Part shown: piece after piece, positions 7,719 to 17,549 of the stretch
How the letters are laid out: each line of letters starts with the position of its first letter
Numbering within the stretch: the stretch's first letter is position 1
Assembly (NCBI GenBank): GCA_007118095.1
Contig: SKSF01000081.1
Location: 1-62,454, forward strand
Reading direction: 5' to 3'
DNA length: 62,454 nucleotides
Source of the DNA: Dehalococcoidia bacterium
GTDB lineage: Bacteria; Chloroflexota; Dehalococcoidia; Tepidiformales; Tepidiformaceae
Translations under genes and position numbers: made by a program
Notes under the pieces: generated by a model
The model's input: the letters and a program-made list of their open reading frames with translations, nothing else
Databases searched by the model: none
What the model was told of the DNA's origin: nothing

Positions 7719-9992
7719 ATGCCGTACCGCTATCGCTACACCGTCTGGGACGGCACACAGGATGTCCCGGATCTCGACGCTGACGACATCCTCGATAACC
7801 TCACCGATGACCTCATGAACTTCGGTGACCTCCAGCACGCGCTCCGCAACCTCATGCAGCGCGGCATGCGCGACCAGGACGGCGACCGCACGCAGGGCCT
7901 CCGTGACCTGCTCCAGCAGCTTCGCCAGCAGCGGCGCGACCAGCTCGACCGCTTCAATATGTCGTCCGTCTTCGACGACCTCCGGCAGAAGCTCGACGAG
8001 ATCCTCGATATGGAGCAGAACACGCTCAACCGGCGTCTCGACGAGGCCGGTCAGCAGGGTCAACAGCAGGATGGTCAGCAGCAGGGCGGTGACGGCGAGC
8101 AATCGCCCGAAGGCGGCCAGGAGTCGCCATCCGGCGAACAGTCGGGAGACCAGTCCGGCCAGCAGGGCCAACAGGGTCAGCAACAGCGCGGCCAGCAATC
8201 CCCCTCGGGCCAGCAGTCCGGTGGGCAGCGCGGCCAGCAAGGCCAGCAATCGCCCGGTCAGCAGCAGCCCGGTCAACCCGGACAGCAGGACCAGGAAGGC
8301 CAGGAGGGCGGCGCCCCGCAGGACGGCAACGAATTCGCCGATATGCTCCGCAACATCGCGCAGCGGAAGCAGGACTTCCTCGAAAACCTGCCTGAAGACG
8401 TCCCCGGCCAGGTGAAGGAGCTGCAGAACTACGAGTTCATGGAGCCCGAAGCGCAGGAACGCTTCAACGAGCTGCTCGAATCGCTGAAGAAGGCCATGAC
8501 CGAGACCTTCTTCAAGGACATGTACGACCAGATCGCCAACATGTCGCCCGAAGACATGCAGCGCATGAAGGACATGGTCAACGACCTCAACCAGATGCTG
8601 CAGGACCGCATGAACGGCCAGGAGCCCAACTTCGACGAGTTCATGCAGAAATACGGCGACCTGTTCGGTGACAACCCGCCGCAATCACTCGATGAGCTCG
8701 TCGCCCAGATGCAGCACCAGATGGGCCAGATGCAGAGCCTGCTCGATTCCATGCCGGGCGATATGCGCCAGCAGCTCCAGGAACTGCTCTCAGACAAGAT
8801 CGGCGACCCGGAGATGCAGCAGGGGCTCAATCAGCTCGCGCAGAACCTGGAGTACATGTACCCCATGCGCGACCTGCGCAACCAGTACCCGTTCCGCGGC
8901 GATGAGCAGCTCGACCTTCAGGGCGCGATGCAGCTCATGGAGCAGATGCAGTCGATCGACGAAGTCGAGCGGCAGCTCGAGCGCACGCAGTACGGCGGCG
9001 AGATCGACGACATCGACCTCGACAAGCTCGAACAACTCCTGGGCGAAGAAGCCCGAGAGACCATCGATCAGCTCCGCGAATTCCTCGAGATTCTTGAAGA
9101 AGCCGGCTACATCCGGAAGAAGGGCAACTCCTGGGAGCTCACCCCCCGCGGCACCCGGAAGATCGGCCAGCGGGCACTTGCCGAGATCTATGCGCAGCTC
9201 AAGAAGGGCGCCTTCGGCAAGCACGAGATCGAATACGCGGGCCACGGGTCCGAGCGGACCGACACCACGAAGATCTACGAATACGGCGACCCGCTGTACC
9301 TCGACATCCAGAAGACGATGATGAACTCGATGTACCGCGAAGGCCCGGGCACGCCCCTCCGGCTCCAGCCCGATGACTTCGAGGTCAATCGCACCGAGTT
9401 CCAGACCCAGACGGCCACCGTCATCATGCTCGACCTGTCATGGTCGATGGCGCTTCGCGGGTCGTTCCAGTCGGCCAAGAAGGTGGCGCTGGCGCTCAAC
9501 AACCTCATCTCATCGCAGTACGCGCGCGACAGCCTTTACATCATCGGCTTCAGCGCCTACGCGCGGGAGCTGAAAGCGGACGAGCTGCCCTACGTACGCT
9601 GGGACGAGTCCGTGCTGGGCACCAACATGCACCACGCCCTGATGATCGCGCAGAAACTGCTCGCGAAGCACACCCAGGGCACGCGCCAGATCATCATGAT
9701 CTCCGACGGTGAGCCGACGGCGCACCTCGAACGCGGCCGCAGCTACTTCGCCTACCCGCCGAGCCCCGTCACCATCCGGGAGACGCTCAAAGAGGTGAAG
9801 CGCTGCACGCAGAAGGACATCACCATCAACACCTTCATGCTCGACCGCAACTACTACCTCAAGGAGTTCGTGAACCAGGTCGCGCGGATCAACAAGGGCC
9901 GCGTCTTCTACACAACGCCCGACAAGCTCGGTGAGTACATCCTCGTCGACTACGTCGCCAGTAAGAAGAAGAAGGTCGGCGGCGCCGCCTGA
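7719..9992 (+). CDS. von Willebrand factor A domain protein
   Basis: 757 residues from ATG 7719 (MPYRYRYTVWDGTQDVPDLD), the start that I recall homologs using; a leading GGGGGG lies 8 nt upstream. Residues about 113-198 are an extreme Gln/Gly/Ser low-complexity tract. A long Met/Gln-rich helical region follows (about 205-440). The C-terminal VWA domain has the MIDAS motif DLSWS (Asp571), a later Thr and MISDGEPT. VWA proteins of this type usually act with a MoxR-family AAA+ ATPase as a chaperone or metal-insertion pair, but no MoxR gene is nearby. No signal peptide, so probably cytoplasmic. A terminator follows directly. Confidence 0.85.
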   Translation: MPYRYRYTVWDGTQDVPDLDADDILDNLTDDLMNFGDLQHALRNLMQRGMRDQDGDRTQGLRDLLQQLRQQRRDQLDRFNMSSVFDDLRQKLDEILDMEQNTLNRRLDEAGQQGQQQDGQQQGGDGEQSPEGGQESPSGEQSGDQSGQQGQQGQQQRGQQSPSGQQSGGQRGQQGQQSPGQQQPGQPGQQDQEGQEGGAPQDGNEFADMLRNIAQRKQDFLENLPEDVPGQVKELQNYEFMEPEAQERFNELLESLKKAMTETFFKDMYDQIANMSPEDMQRMKDMVNDLNQMLQDRMNGQEPNFDEFMQKYGDLFGDNPPQSLDELVAQMQHQMGQMQSLLDSMPGDMRQQLQELLSDKIGDPEMQQGLNQLAQNLEYMYPMRDLRNQYPFRGDEQLDLQGAMQLMEQMQSIDEVERQLERTQYGGEIDDIDLDKLEQLLGEEARETIDQLREFLEILEEAGYIRKKGNSWELTPRGTRKIGQRALAEIYAQLKKGAFGKHEIEYAGHGSERTDTTKIYEYGDPLYLDIQKTMMNSMYREGPGTPLRLQPDDFEVNRTEFQTQTATVIMLDLSWSMALRGSFQSAKKVALALNNLISSQYARDSLYIIGFSAYARELKADELPYVRWDESVLGTNMHHALMIAQKLLAKHTQGTRQIIMISDGEPTAHLERGRSYFAYPPSPVTIRETLKEVKRCTQKDITINTFMLDRNYYLKEFVNQVARINKGRVFYTTPDKLGEYILVDYVASKKKKVGGAA
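8055..8312 (+). repeat. imperfect CAG/GGC-rich repeats coding a Gln/Gly/Ser tract
   Basis: Inside the VWA gene. Units such as CAGCAGGGCCAGCAG recur about every 15-30 bp and encode QQGQQ-type repeats. Such tracts often vary in length between strains. Confidence 0.75.
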
Positions 9993-10027
9993 CGGCGCAT
10001 CGAACGCCTTCGCACGATACACTCGGA

Positions 10028-10055
10028 ACGGCCCCTGCAATGCAGGGGCCGTTTT
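10028..10055 (+). terminator. rho-independent terminator after the VWA gene
   Basis: ACGGCCCCTGCA (10028-10039) and TGCAGGGGCCGT (10041-10052) are perfect complements, followed by a T tract. Confidence 0.9.
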
Positions 10056-10073
10056 CATCCGCGGGGGCTGGGT

Positions 10074-10322
10074 GTGGAGCGTCCGGTTATCTGGTTTATC
10101 CCCTTTGTGCTCGTGGTGTGTATCCTCACCTTCCCGTACGCACTCTACGACCCCATTATCGGACTGCCGCCGATGGTCGTCGCCGCCGGGTTCGGAGTGT
10201 ACCTGCTCATCCGCGACCGGCAGCCGGGCGACCTGCCCAACCCGTTCCTCACCGCCGCCATGGCGCTCATCGTGCTCATCGTCGGGGGAATCGCCGTGCT
10301 CACCGCGCTCCGGTTCGTGTAG
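10074..10322 (+). CDS. small two-helix membrane protein
   Basis: 82 residues from a GTG start, MERPVIWFIPFVLVVCILTF. Hydrophobic segments at about 5-45 (probably two close helices) and 60-80 flank a basic loop, LLIRDRQPGDLPNP. No enzymatic motif and no recognised family. GGGGG at 10063-10067 upstream could serve as ribosome site. It follows the VWA terminator closely and converges with the GntR-like gene, whose stop is 11 nt away. Function unknown; the membrane prediction is clear from composition. Confidence 0.6.
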   Translation: MERPVIWFIPFVLVVCILTFPYALYDPIIGLPPMVVAAGFGVYLLIRDRQPGDLPNPFLTAAMALIVLIVGGIAVLTALRFV

Positions 10323-10332
10323 GCGAGCGCCG

Positions 10333-10662
10333 TCAGGGCCAGTCGCTGCCTGGCACCGAATCCGGGTCCTCGACCAGCTCCGCCCAGCGCTGCGCCAGCA
10401 CTGTCAGTGGCGGCGGGGGCGGCGTCCATGGAACCCCGCGGACCAGCACGCCGCGGTTCGGAGCGTGCTCGACGAGCCCTTCGGCTTCGAGCCGCCGGAA
10501 GGCTTCGCGCACCGGGGTTTGCGAAACATGGAAGCGCTCGGCCACTTCTTCCTGGCGCAGGTGGGCACCATCTTCCAGCACCCCGGACATGATCGCGTTC
10601 TGGAGCGCTTCATAGACAATATCGGCCTTCGTTCGCCGCGGAGATCGTCGCTCTGTTGCCAC
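10333..10662 (-). CDS. GntR-type winged-helix regulator without effector domain
   Basis: 109 residues from GTG 10662 (MATERRSPRRTKADIVYEAL). Residues about 12-78 are a classic GntR DNA-binding domain: IMSGVLEDGAHLRQEEVAERF, the recognition-helix segment VSQTPVREAFRRLEAEGLV and the wing NRGVLVRGV. FadR-type members normally carry a further 120-150-residue ligand-binding domain. Here only about 30 residues follow (Pro-rich, then VLAQRWAELVEDPDS), so this is a DNA-binding domain alone or a C-terminally truncated gene. The start is uncertain; an in-frame GTG lies 7 codons upstream and no clear ribosome site exists. Target genes are unknown. Confidence 0.72.
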   Translation of the reverse strand: MATERRSPRRTKADIVYEALQNAIMSGVLEDGAHLRQEEVAERFHVSQTPVREAFRRLEAEGLVEHAPNRGVLVRGVPWTPPPPPLTVLAQRWAELVEDPDSVPGSDWP

Positions 10663-12458
<1,796 letters not shown>

Positions 12459-12499
12459 GAGCGGCAGGCGACCTCCCCGGGCGTGCTACACTGGATACC

Positions 12500-12667
12500 A
12501 TGATCCCCGGCCACACGCCCCAGCAGTTGGAAGCCCGGCGCAGAATCCGCGAACTCGATGAAAAGCTGCGCCGGAGTGGTCGGCAGCCAGAGTTCCCCGG
12601 CGCCCGCCGCCTCCGGCGCTGGCGCTCCCGTCTCTGGCGGGGACTGAAAGCCCGCTTCTCTCGGTAA
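12500..12667 (+). CDS. tiny Arg-rich protein, probable leaderless gene
   Basis: 55 residues, MIPGHTPQQLEARRRIRELD and on to WRGLKARFSR; about one residue in four is Arg, with an amphipathic helix in the N-terminal half. No family recognised. The case for a real gene is its promoter geometry: TACACT (12487-12492) ends 7 nt before the ATG with no Shine-Dalgarno, the same layout as several other genes here. It lies 41 bp after gdhA and ends before the cupredoxin gene. Possible roles (nucleic acid or membrane binding) are guesses. Confidence 0.45.
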   Translation: MIPGHTPQQLEARRRIRELDEKLRRSGRQPEFPGARRLRRWRSRLWRGLKARFSR

Positions 12668-12740
12668 ATTCCCCGGCCCGCGGTGATCCGCTCGCGAGAC
12701 CACGGCGAACAACCTGTGAAACACATGCAGGGGGTTCACC

Positions 12741-13343
12741 GTGTCTGCAATCCGCCCGTTCGCGGCCCTGGGGGTCGCATTTGCCGCGCTGGCCGCAATG
12801 GCGTTCTTCGCCTTGCCAGCACACGCCGACGACGAAACCGTCACGCTCTCCGGCACCGCCTTCAACCCGTCCGACGTCACCGTCCAGGAGGGCGACACCG
12901 TCACCTGGGTTCACGAGGATCCAGGCATGCCGCACAATGTCATCTCCACCGACGGCGGCCCGCTCGATTCAGGCAACTTCGATGAGGGCGAAAGCTTCGC
13001 GTTCACCTTCGAGAGCGCCGGCACCTACGAGTACGAATGCACCATCCATCCCGGTATGACCGGCAGCGTCACCGTCGAAGCGGCCGCCGAACCGTCCGAC
13101 GACGCCGCCGTGGACGACACCAACGACGCAGATGACACCAATGGCATGGATGACGCCAACGGCGTGGATGACGACGCCGTCGACGACCGGTACGCGGGCG
13201 AAGCCACGCCCGAAAGCCCGACGACCGGTACCGGGCTCGCCGGCGACGGCGGTTCCAGCGCAGCCTGGATGCTGCTCGCAGCCGGCGCCGCCGCGGCCGC
13301 TATCGGCGGCGGTGCAGCTTTCGCTACTGCCCGCCGGCGGTAA
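12741..13343 (+). CDS. secreted, membrane-anchored cupredoxin (plastocyanin-like)
   Basis: 200 residues from GTG 12741, preceded by AGGGGG. A signal peptide spans about residues 1-29 (AMAFFALPAHA|DD). Residues 30-112 form a type-1 copper domain: FNPSDVTVQEGDTVTWVHED, the His ligand in MPHNVI, and the C-terminal ligand loop CTIHPGM (Cys, His, Met). A long Asp/Asn-rich linker (about 115-175) leads to a C-terminal helix with a basic tail, so the protein is tethered to the outer face of the membrane. It probably carries electrons, though the partner is not in the window. A terminator follows. Confidence 0.88.
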   Translation: MSAIRPFAALGVAFAALAAMAFFALPAHADDETVTLSGTAFNPSDVTVQEGDTVTWVHEDPGMPHNVISTDGGPLDSGNFDEGESFAFTFESAGTYEYECTIHPGMTGSVTVEAAAEPSDDAAVDDTNDADDTNGMDDANGVDDDAVDDRYAGEATPESPTTGTGLAGDGGSSAAWMLLAAGAAAAAIGGGAAFATARRR

Positions 13344-13366
13344 CAGCAGATCGCTCTGACTACCCG

Positions 13367-13398
13367 AGGGCCCTGGCAACGTTGCCAGGGCCCTTTCG
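13367..13398 (+). terminator. terminator-like hairpin after the cupredoxin gene
   Basis: AGGGCCCTGGCAAC (13367-13380) is directly followed by its perfect complement (13381-13394), then TTTCG. The short T-run is weak. Confidence 0.75.
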
Positions 13399-13451
13399 CG
13401 TGTGCGGCTCCGTTTCGATGCGGGCGCCCGTCTCCTCCGATCCTGAGCATA

Positions 13452-13493
13452 TTGACTGGTGCTATATGGATACTGATACTATCCACTATCCAT
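13452..13493 (+). promoter_or_regulatory. promoter with an inverted repeat over its -10 box
   Basis: TTGACT (13452-13457), a 17-bp spacer and GATACT (13475-13480) make a good promoter for the gene at 13510. ATGGATA (13466-13472) and TATCCAT (13487-13493) flank the -10 as an inverted repeat, with an extra TATCCA at 13480-13485. This layout suits a repressor operator; the regulator is unknown. Confidence 0.5.
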
Positions 13494-13509
13494 CCAACAG
13501 GACAGGCTC

Positions 13510-13917
13510 ATGCATCCCCACTCACGCCGCCTCGCCGCCATCCTCCTCATCCTGCTGCCCACCGTCGCCTTCGGCGGTACCAGCCTGCTCTCACTGCTCA
13601 TCAACGACCCCGACTACGCGGAAAACGCCCTCCGCCAGGACCTCTGGCGCGCGGGGCACGCCCATGCTGGCGTCCTGCTCATCCTGTCCCTGGTTATCCT
13701 GCGCTACGTCGACGAAGCCCGCCTTGGCGATACCGCGCGTGCGATCGCCCGCTACTCCGTCCCGGTCAGCGCGATCCTGCTGCCGGTCGCGTTCTTCCTC
13801 TCCGTCCTCTCACCGGGCGCGACCGAACCGAACGCGCTCATCAACCTCGCGTACGCCGGATTCGCCGTGCTTGCTGCCGGGCTTCTCACGCTCGGCGTTG
13901 GCCTGCTGCGCCGCTGA
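13510..13917 (+). CDS. four-helix membrane protein, unknown
   Basis: 135 residues, start supported by AGGACAGG at 13499-13506. Four hydrophobic helices are apparent (about 8-30, 50-65, 80-100, 112-133). The second begins with RAGHAHAGVL, a His-x-His pair at a membrane edge that could bind metal or heme, though nothing shows that it does. I do not recognise the family. The gene has its own promoter with an operator-like inverted repeat and sits just before pdxA, which has a separate leaderless promoter, so the two need not be co-regulated. Confidence 0.7.
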   Translation: MHPHSRRLAAILLILLPTVAFGGTSLLSLLINDPDYAENALRQDLWRAGHAHAGVLLILSLVILRYVDEARLGDTARAIARYSVPVSAILLPVAFFLSVLSPGATEPNALINLAYAGFAVLAAGLLTLGVGLLRR

Positions 13918-13942
13918 GCCCCCGCTTTGCTATCCTTGCCCC

Positions 13943-14944
13943 ATGTCGACCCCCCGCATCGCCGTCACCATGGGTGACCCCGCTGGAATCGGGCCCGAAG
14001 TCGTGGCCAGGGCACTTGCATCGGACGAGCTCCCCGGAACGGCGGACCTCTTCGTCATCGGCAATGCCCGCCTGCTGCATTACTGGGTCGAACGGTTCGA
14101 ACTGCCCCTGGCGGTCGAACGGGTTACGGCGCCACCCGAGAGTGATGCGGCGGACGGATTGGTACGGGTGCTCGACGTGGACGGACAGGACGACGCCGAC
14201 TTCCCGATGGGCGAGGTCTCGGCACATGCGGCACGCGCCGCCCACGCCTGGATCGAGCGCGCGGCGGGACTCTGCCTCGATGGTGGCATCGACGCGATGG
14301 TCACGGCTCCGATTAACAAAGATGCGTTCCACTCCGCCGGCATCACGGATACGGGCCACCAGGAGATCTTCCAGCGCCTCAGCGGCTCGCCCTATGTCGC
14401 CACGATGCTCGTGTCGGGCCAGCTTCGCTGCATGCACCTTTCGACGCACAAGCCGCTCAAAGACGCCTGCGCATTTGTGACACACGACAACGTCCTCCAG
14501 GCCATCGAGCTCACCCACGACCACTTCGTACGGTGGGGATTCGACGCCCCCCGGGTCGCCGTCGCGGCGCTCAACCCGCACGCGTCAGACAACGGCCTCA
14601 TCGGCACCGAGGAGCACGATGAAATTGCCCCGGCCATCGCCAGCGCCCGGGACAAAGGCATCAACGCTTCGGGACCGCACCCGGCCGACTCAGTGTTCAA
14701 CGACGCCATCGCGGGCCGGTATGACGTCGTGGTGGTGATGTACCACGACCAGGGCCACATTGCGATCAAGGTGCACGGGTTTGAGCACAGCGTCTCGGTC
14801 AACCTCGGCCTGCCGTTCATCCGGACTTCCGTAGACCACGGGACAGCGTTCGACATTGCCGGGAAAGGGATCGCGGACGCGACCTCGATGATCGAAGCGG
14901 TCAAGCTTGCGGTGGCGCTCTCGTCCGGCCACCGGCTGGGGTAG
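13943..14944 (+). CDS. pdxA: 4-hydroxythreonine-4-phosphate dehydrogenase
   Basis: Makes the 3-carbon precursor that PdxJ condenses with deoxyxylulose phosphate in vitamin B6 synthesis. 333 residues, normal for PdxA. N-terminal ITMGDPAGIGPEV-type motif (here VTMGDPAGIGPEVVARAL), TAPINKDAFHSAG near 121, and metal-ligand histidines in DTGHQEIF, THDN/ELTHDHF and MYHDQGHIAIK. The frame is open far upstream, but the true start is ATG 13943: TATCCT (13931-13936) lies 6 nt before it and no Shine-Dalgarno exists, indicating a leaderless message. PdxA paralogs also act on other hydroxy-acid phosphates; without pdxJ nearby, B6 synthesis is likely but not certain. Confidence 0.92.
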   Translation: MSTPRIAVTMGDPAGIGPEVVARALASDELPGTADLFVIGNARLLHYWVERFELPLAVERVTAPPESDAADGLVRVLDVDGQDDADFPMGEVSAHAARAAHAWIERAAGLCLDGGIDAMVTAPINKDAFHSAGITDTGHQEIFQRLSGSPYVATMLVSGQLRCMHLSTHKPLKDACAFVTHDNVLQAIELTHDHFVRWGFDAPRVAVAALNPHASDNGLIGTEEHDEIAPAIASARDKGINASGPHPADSVFNDAIAGRYDVVVVMYHDQGHIAIKVHGFEHSVSVNLGLPFIRTSVDHGTAFDIAGKGIADATSMIEAVKLAVALSSGHRLG

Positions 14945-14955
14945 ATTGCGCCCGG

Positions 14956-15079
14956 CTGCGTAAAGGCGGCCTTCACCTTTGGTGTCCCGGCGGGGCCAAT
15001 TCACCGGAATTCCCCCGGCAGCATCGGAAATCGTGTGGCAGGCTGACGGTCACGGCCCTTATGCAAACCGCCTACGCAG
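14956..15079 (+). ncRNA. possible structured 5' leader of the M23 peptidase gene
   Basis: CTGCGTA-AA-GGCGG (14956-14969) can pair with CCGCC-TACGCAG (15068-15079), closing about 98 nt. Inside, CACC/GGTG (14974-14984) and GGGG-AATT/AATT-CCCC (about 14992-15014) form further hairpins. The shape resembles a riboswitch-type leader, but it matches no class I can name. Confidence 0.3.
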
Positions 15080-15100
15080 TCGATACACCCCGTGAGGAAC

Positions 15101-16447
15101 ATGTCCCGCTTACCACAATTTCCCCGCCGCTGGATAAAAATCCCCCACGCCGCCCGCACGTTGCTGGCGGCAGCATGGCTTGCGGGCGCTTTCGCGTTCG
15201 TCTTCGCCTGGAACGCTGCCAGCGATGAGGGTTCCAGCGTGCAGCAGCCCGGCAATGATCAGCGCCCCGGCGCACAGGCGGCGATGGCCGGCGCCACCGG
15301 GGACAACACACAGCGCGAGGGCCTCCAGCGCGAAGACCCGGGCGACCTCGCGGCCATCACGCCCGGGGCGGCGGCCACACCCTTCGACATCGACGAACCG
15401 CTGCTCATCCCCGACGTGACCGATTCGGAAGAGGCTGGCGAAGGCGCCGTCCCGGAACCCGAGACGACAGACGAGCGCGTGGTTTCCGACCGCGCGAATC
15501 GCTTCGAGCTGCCGCTCGAGGACTGGTCATACGTGACCGACCGCTTCGGTGCGCCCCGCGGCGGGGGCTTCGTCCACGGGGGAATCGACCTCGCCGTCAA
15601 TGGAACGCTCTCGGGTTCGCCCATCTACGCAAGCTGCGATGGGACCGTTTCGGTGAGCGAATACTCGCGGATCTATGGCTACTACATCGTGGTGGATTGC
15701 GGCGGTGGCTGGGCAACGCTGTACGCCCACATGAGCCAGATCTACGCGGACCGTGGCCAGCAGGTCACCCAGATCACAGCACTCGGGCGGACTGGGAACA
15801 CCGGTTTCTCCACCGGCGAGCACCTCCACTTCGAAATCATCCACCAGGGGGTCCGCGTCAACCCCGAGCACTACCTCGACTTCAATATCCCGGCCGGCAC
15901 GCCGCTGTCCCGCAACCGCATCCTGTCACCTGACCCCGGCGCTCCACGCCAGACCGATGGCGCCAATACGTGGCCCGGTGGAGGTGGCAGCGGAAGCGAC
16001 AGCAGCGGAACGAGCGGTTCCGGTGGCTCCGGTGGTTCGGGCAGCAGCGGCGGTTCTGGCGGATCCGGCACCGGCGGAAGCGGCACTTCCGGCGGATCAG
16101 GCAGCAGTGGTGGTGGCTCGGGTGGGTCCGGCTCGAGCGGCAGTGGCGGATCCGGCGGTTCATCCGGCTCAGGCGAATCTGGCGGTGGTTCCGGCGGGTC
16201 CGGTAACTCCGGCGGATCGGGGGACACGTCGCCCACGACGCCACCGACCGAACCGCCACCCCCGACCGCCACCCCGACGCCTGCTCCGACGGCAACGCCG
16301 ACTGCAACGCCGACGCCCATCATTCCGCCGACGGCTACACCGGTGCCCCCAACACCGACGCCGACGCCCATACCCACCGCGACCCCCACACCGACGCCGG
16401 AGCCACCCACGCCAACTCCAACGCCGAGCCAGCCGCGCGTCTTTTAG
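15101..16447 (+). CDS. secreted M23-family peptidoglycan peptidase with Gly/Ser and Thr/Pro tails
   Basis: Peptidoglycan endopeptidase or its regulatory relative. About 448 residues; an N-terminal membrane segment (about 20-40) anchors or exports it. The LytM domain (about 135-265) has the zinc ligands HGGIDLAV (His, Asp) and the C-terminal GEHLHFEII (His-x-His), plus YAHM, so it looks catalytically complete. Then follow about 85 residues of Gly/Ser repeats and about 60 residues of Thr/Pro repeats, a wall-spanning stalk. The start is either ATG 15101 (GAGG 3 nt before it) or GTG 15092. A possible structured leader precedes it. Converges with the SDR gene. Confidence 0.87.
   Translation: MSRLPQFPRRWIKIPHAARTLLAAAWLAGAFAFVFAWNAASDEGSSVQQPGNDQRPGAQAAMAGATGDNTQREGLQREDPGDLAAITPGAAATPFDIDEPLLIPDVTDSEEAGEGAVPEPETTDERVVSDRANRFELPLEDWSYVTDRFGAPRGGGFVHGGIDLAVNGTLSGSPIYASCDGTVSVSEYSRIYGYYIVVDCGGGWATLYAHMSQIYADRGQQVTQITALGRTGNTGFSTGEHLHFEIIHQGVRVNPEHYLDFNIPAGTPLSRNRILSPDPGAPRQTDGANTWPGGGGSGSDSSGTSGSGGSGGSGSSGGSGGSGTGGSGTSGGSGSSGGGSGGSGSSGSGGSGGSSGSGESGGGSGGSGNSGGSGDTSPTTPPTEPPPPTATPTPAPTATPTATPTPIIPPTATPVPPTPTPTPIPTATPTPTPEPPTPTPTPSQPRVF
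15976..16228 (+). repeat. degenerate GGCGGxTCCGG-type repeats coding a Gly/Ser stalk
   Basis: Inside the M23 gene; SGGSGGSG-like units encoded by near-identical short repeats, directly followed by ACGCCGAC-type repeats encoding TPTPTP (about 16230-16440). Prone to length change. Confidence 0.75.
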
Positions 16448-16474
16448 CCGGGCACGCCCCGGCCAGGACGGCCG

Positions 16475-17290
16475 CTACGTCGATGTCGCCCGCACGGAGG
16501 GCTGCTGCTGGGCAAGGGGCTGCCGTGCCGAGGCCATCCAGCCGCCATCGACCACGATGGATTGCCCCGTCACAAACGATGACTCATCGCTGGCGAGCCA
16601 GAGTGCCGCGTTCGCGATGTCGCCCGGCAGACCGGCACGCGGGATAGGCTGCGCATACTTCAACCGCTCTCCCACTTCCTCCGGGCTCACCGCGCGCGGG
16701 GCAGCGGGATTCGCGTACAAAATCGGCGTCAGCGTGCCACCCGGGCAGATGCAGTTCGCGCGCACGCCCTGGCTGGCATATTCGATCGCGCACACCCGCG
16801 TAAGCTGCACCACCCCGCCCTTCGCTGCGCCATAGGCGCCCTGGCCCATCATCCCCATGAAGGCCGAAACCGACGCCGTAGTGATGATGGAGCCGCCCCC
16901 GTTCCGCACCAGGTGCGGCAGAGCATGCTTCATGCCAAGCCAGGCAGCTTTCAGGTCGACAGCGATGATGCGGTCGAAAGTCTCCTCGCTGCAGTCGACG
17001 ATAGAACCTTCGCCACCGCCGATGCCCGCGTTGTTGTACATCACGTCGAGCCGCCCCCACGCGTGAACAGCGTCCGCAATCATGCCCTGGACGTCCTCCG
17101 AATTCGCCACGTCCGTGTAGACAAAGCGACACGCATCGCCAAGCGATGCCGCCACTTCGCGCCCCTTTTCCTCCTGCACATCGCCGATGACCACCCGAGC
17201 GCCTTCTTCCACAAAAAGCCGCGCGGTGGACTCACCCATCCCCGAGGCCCCGCCGGTGATCACGGCTACCTTTCCTTCCAGTCGTGTCAT
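16475..17290 (-). CDS. short-chain dehydrogenase/reductase (classical SDR)
   Basis: NAD(P)-dependent oxidoreductase of 271 residues. ATG 17290 is chosen over upstream starts because AAAGGG lies 6-7 nt before it and the protein then begins canonically, MTRLEGKVAVITGGASGMGE. Rossmann motif GGASGMGE at 13-20, acidic residue IGDV after the second strand (NAD preference likely), NNAG near 92, catalytic Ser in ITTASVSA and Tyr/Lys in YGAAKGG, and PGGTLTP. All catalytic residues are present. The substrate is unknown. It stands alone between convergent M23 and divergent secreted-protein genes. Confidence 0.88.
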   Translation of the reverse strand: MTRLEGKVAVITGGASGMGESTARLFVEEGARVVIGDVQEEKGREVAASLGDACRFVYTDVANSEDVQGMIADAVHAWGRLDVMYNNAGIGGGEGSIVDCSEETFDRIIAVDLKAAWLGMKHALPHLVRNGGGSIITTASVSAFMGMMGQGAYGAAKGGVVQLTRVCAIEYASQGVRANCICPGGTLTPILYANPAAPRAVSPEEVGERLKYAQPIPRAGLPGDIANAALWLASDESSFVTGQSIVVDGGWMASARQPLAQQQPSVRATST

Positions 17291-17549
17291 GTCAGGTCCC
17301 TTTCGCCAGTCAGTGGTGATGCCGCGGGATTCTACCCGGTCTTTCGCCTCAAGCGAACGAATAGCGCCCCGGTGCGCCCGGGTAAAGGAACGGCCTACAC
17401 TTGCGTACACACCTTCGGTTTACGTACGTTTTACGGACAGACAGTGTCACATACGCAGTGACTGCCCGTATTGTGAGTGCGCGTAGCGCCCCATCCTGTT
17501 AGTTTGGCGTGGACGGCCAGTGGCCCGATCCGTTGGAGGCAAAGAGGTT

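Noticed and set aside
13461-13493. HxlR-type operator (CTAT-N7-ATAG) at the 13.5-kb promoter
   Set aside because: CTAT occurs, but ATAG at the right distance does not; the inverted repeat is of another sequence.
14960-15030. cobalamin-riboswitch-like core on the minus strand
   Set aside because: GGGAATTCCGGTGAATT is reminiscent of the B12 core, but the strand leads into the end of plus-strand pdxA and no gene lies downstream.
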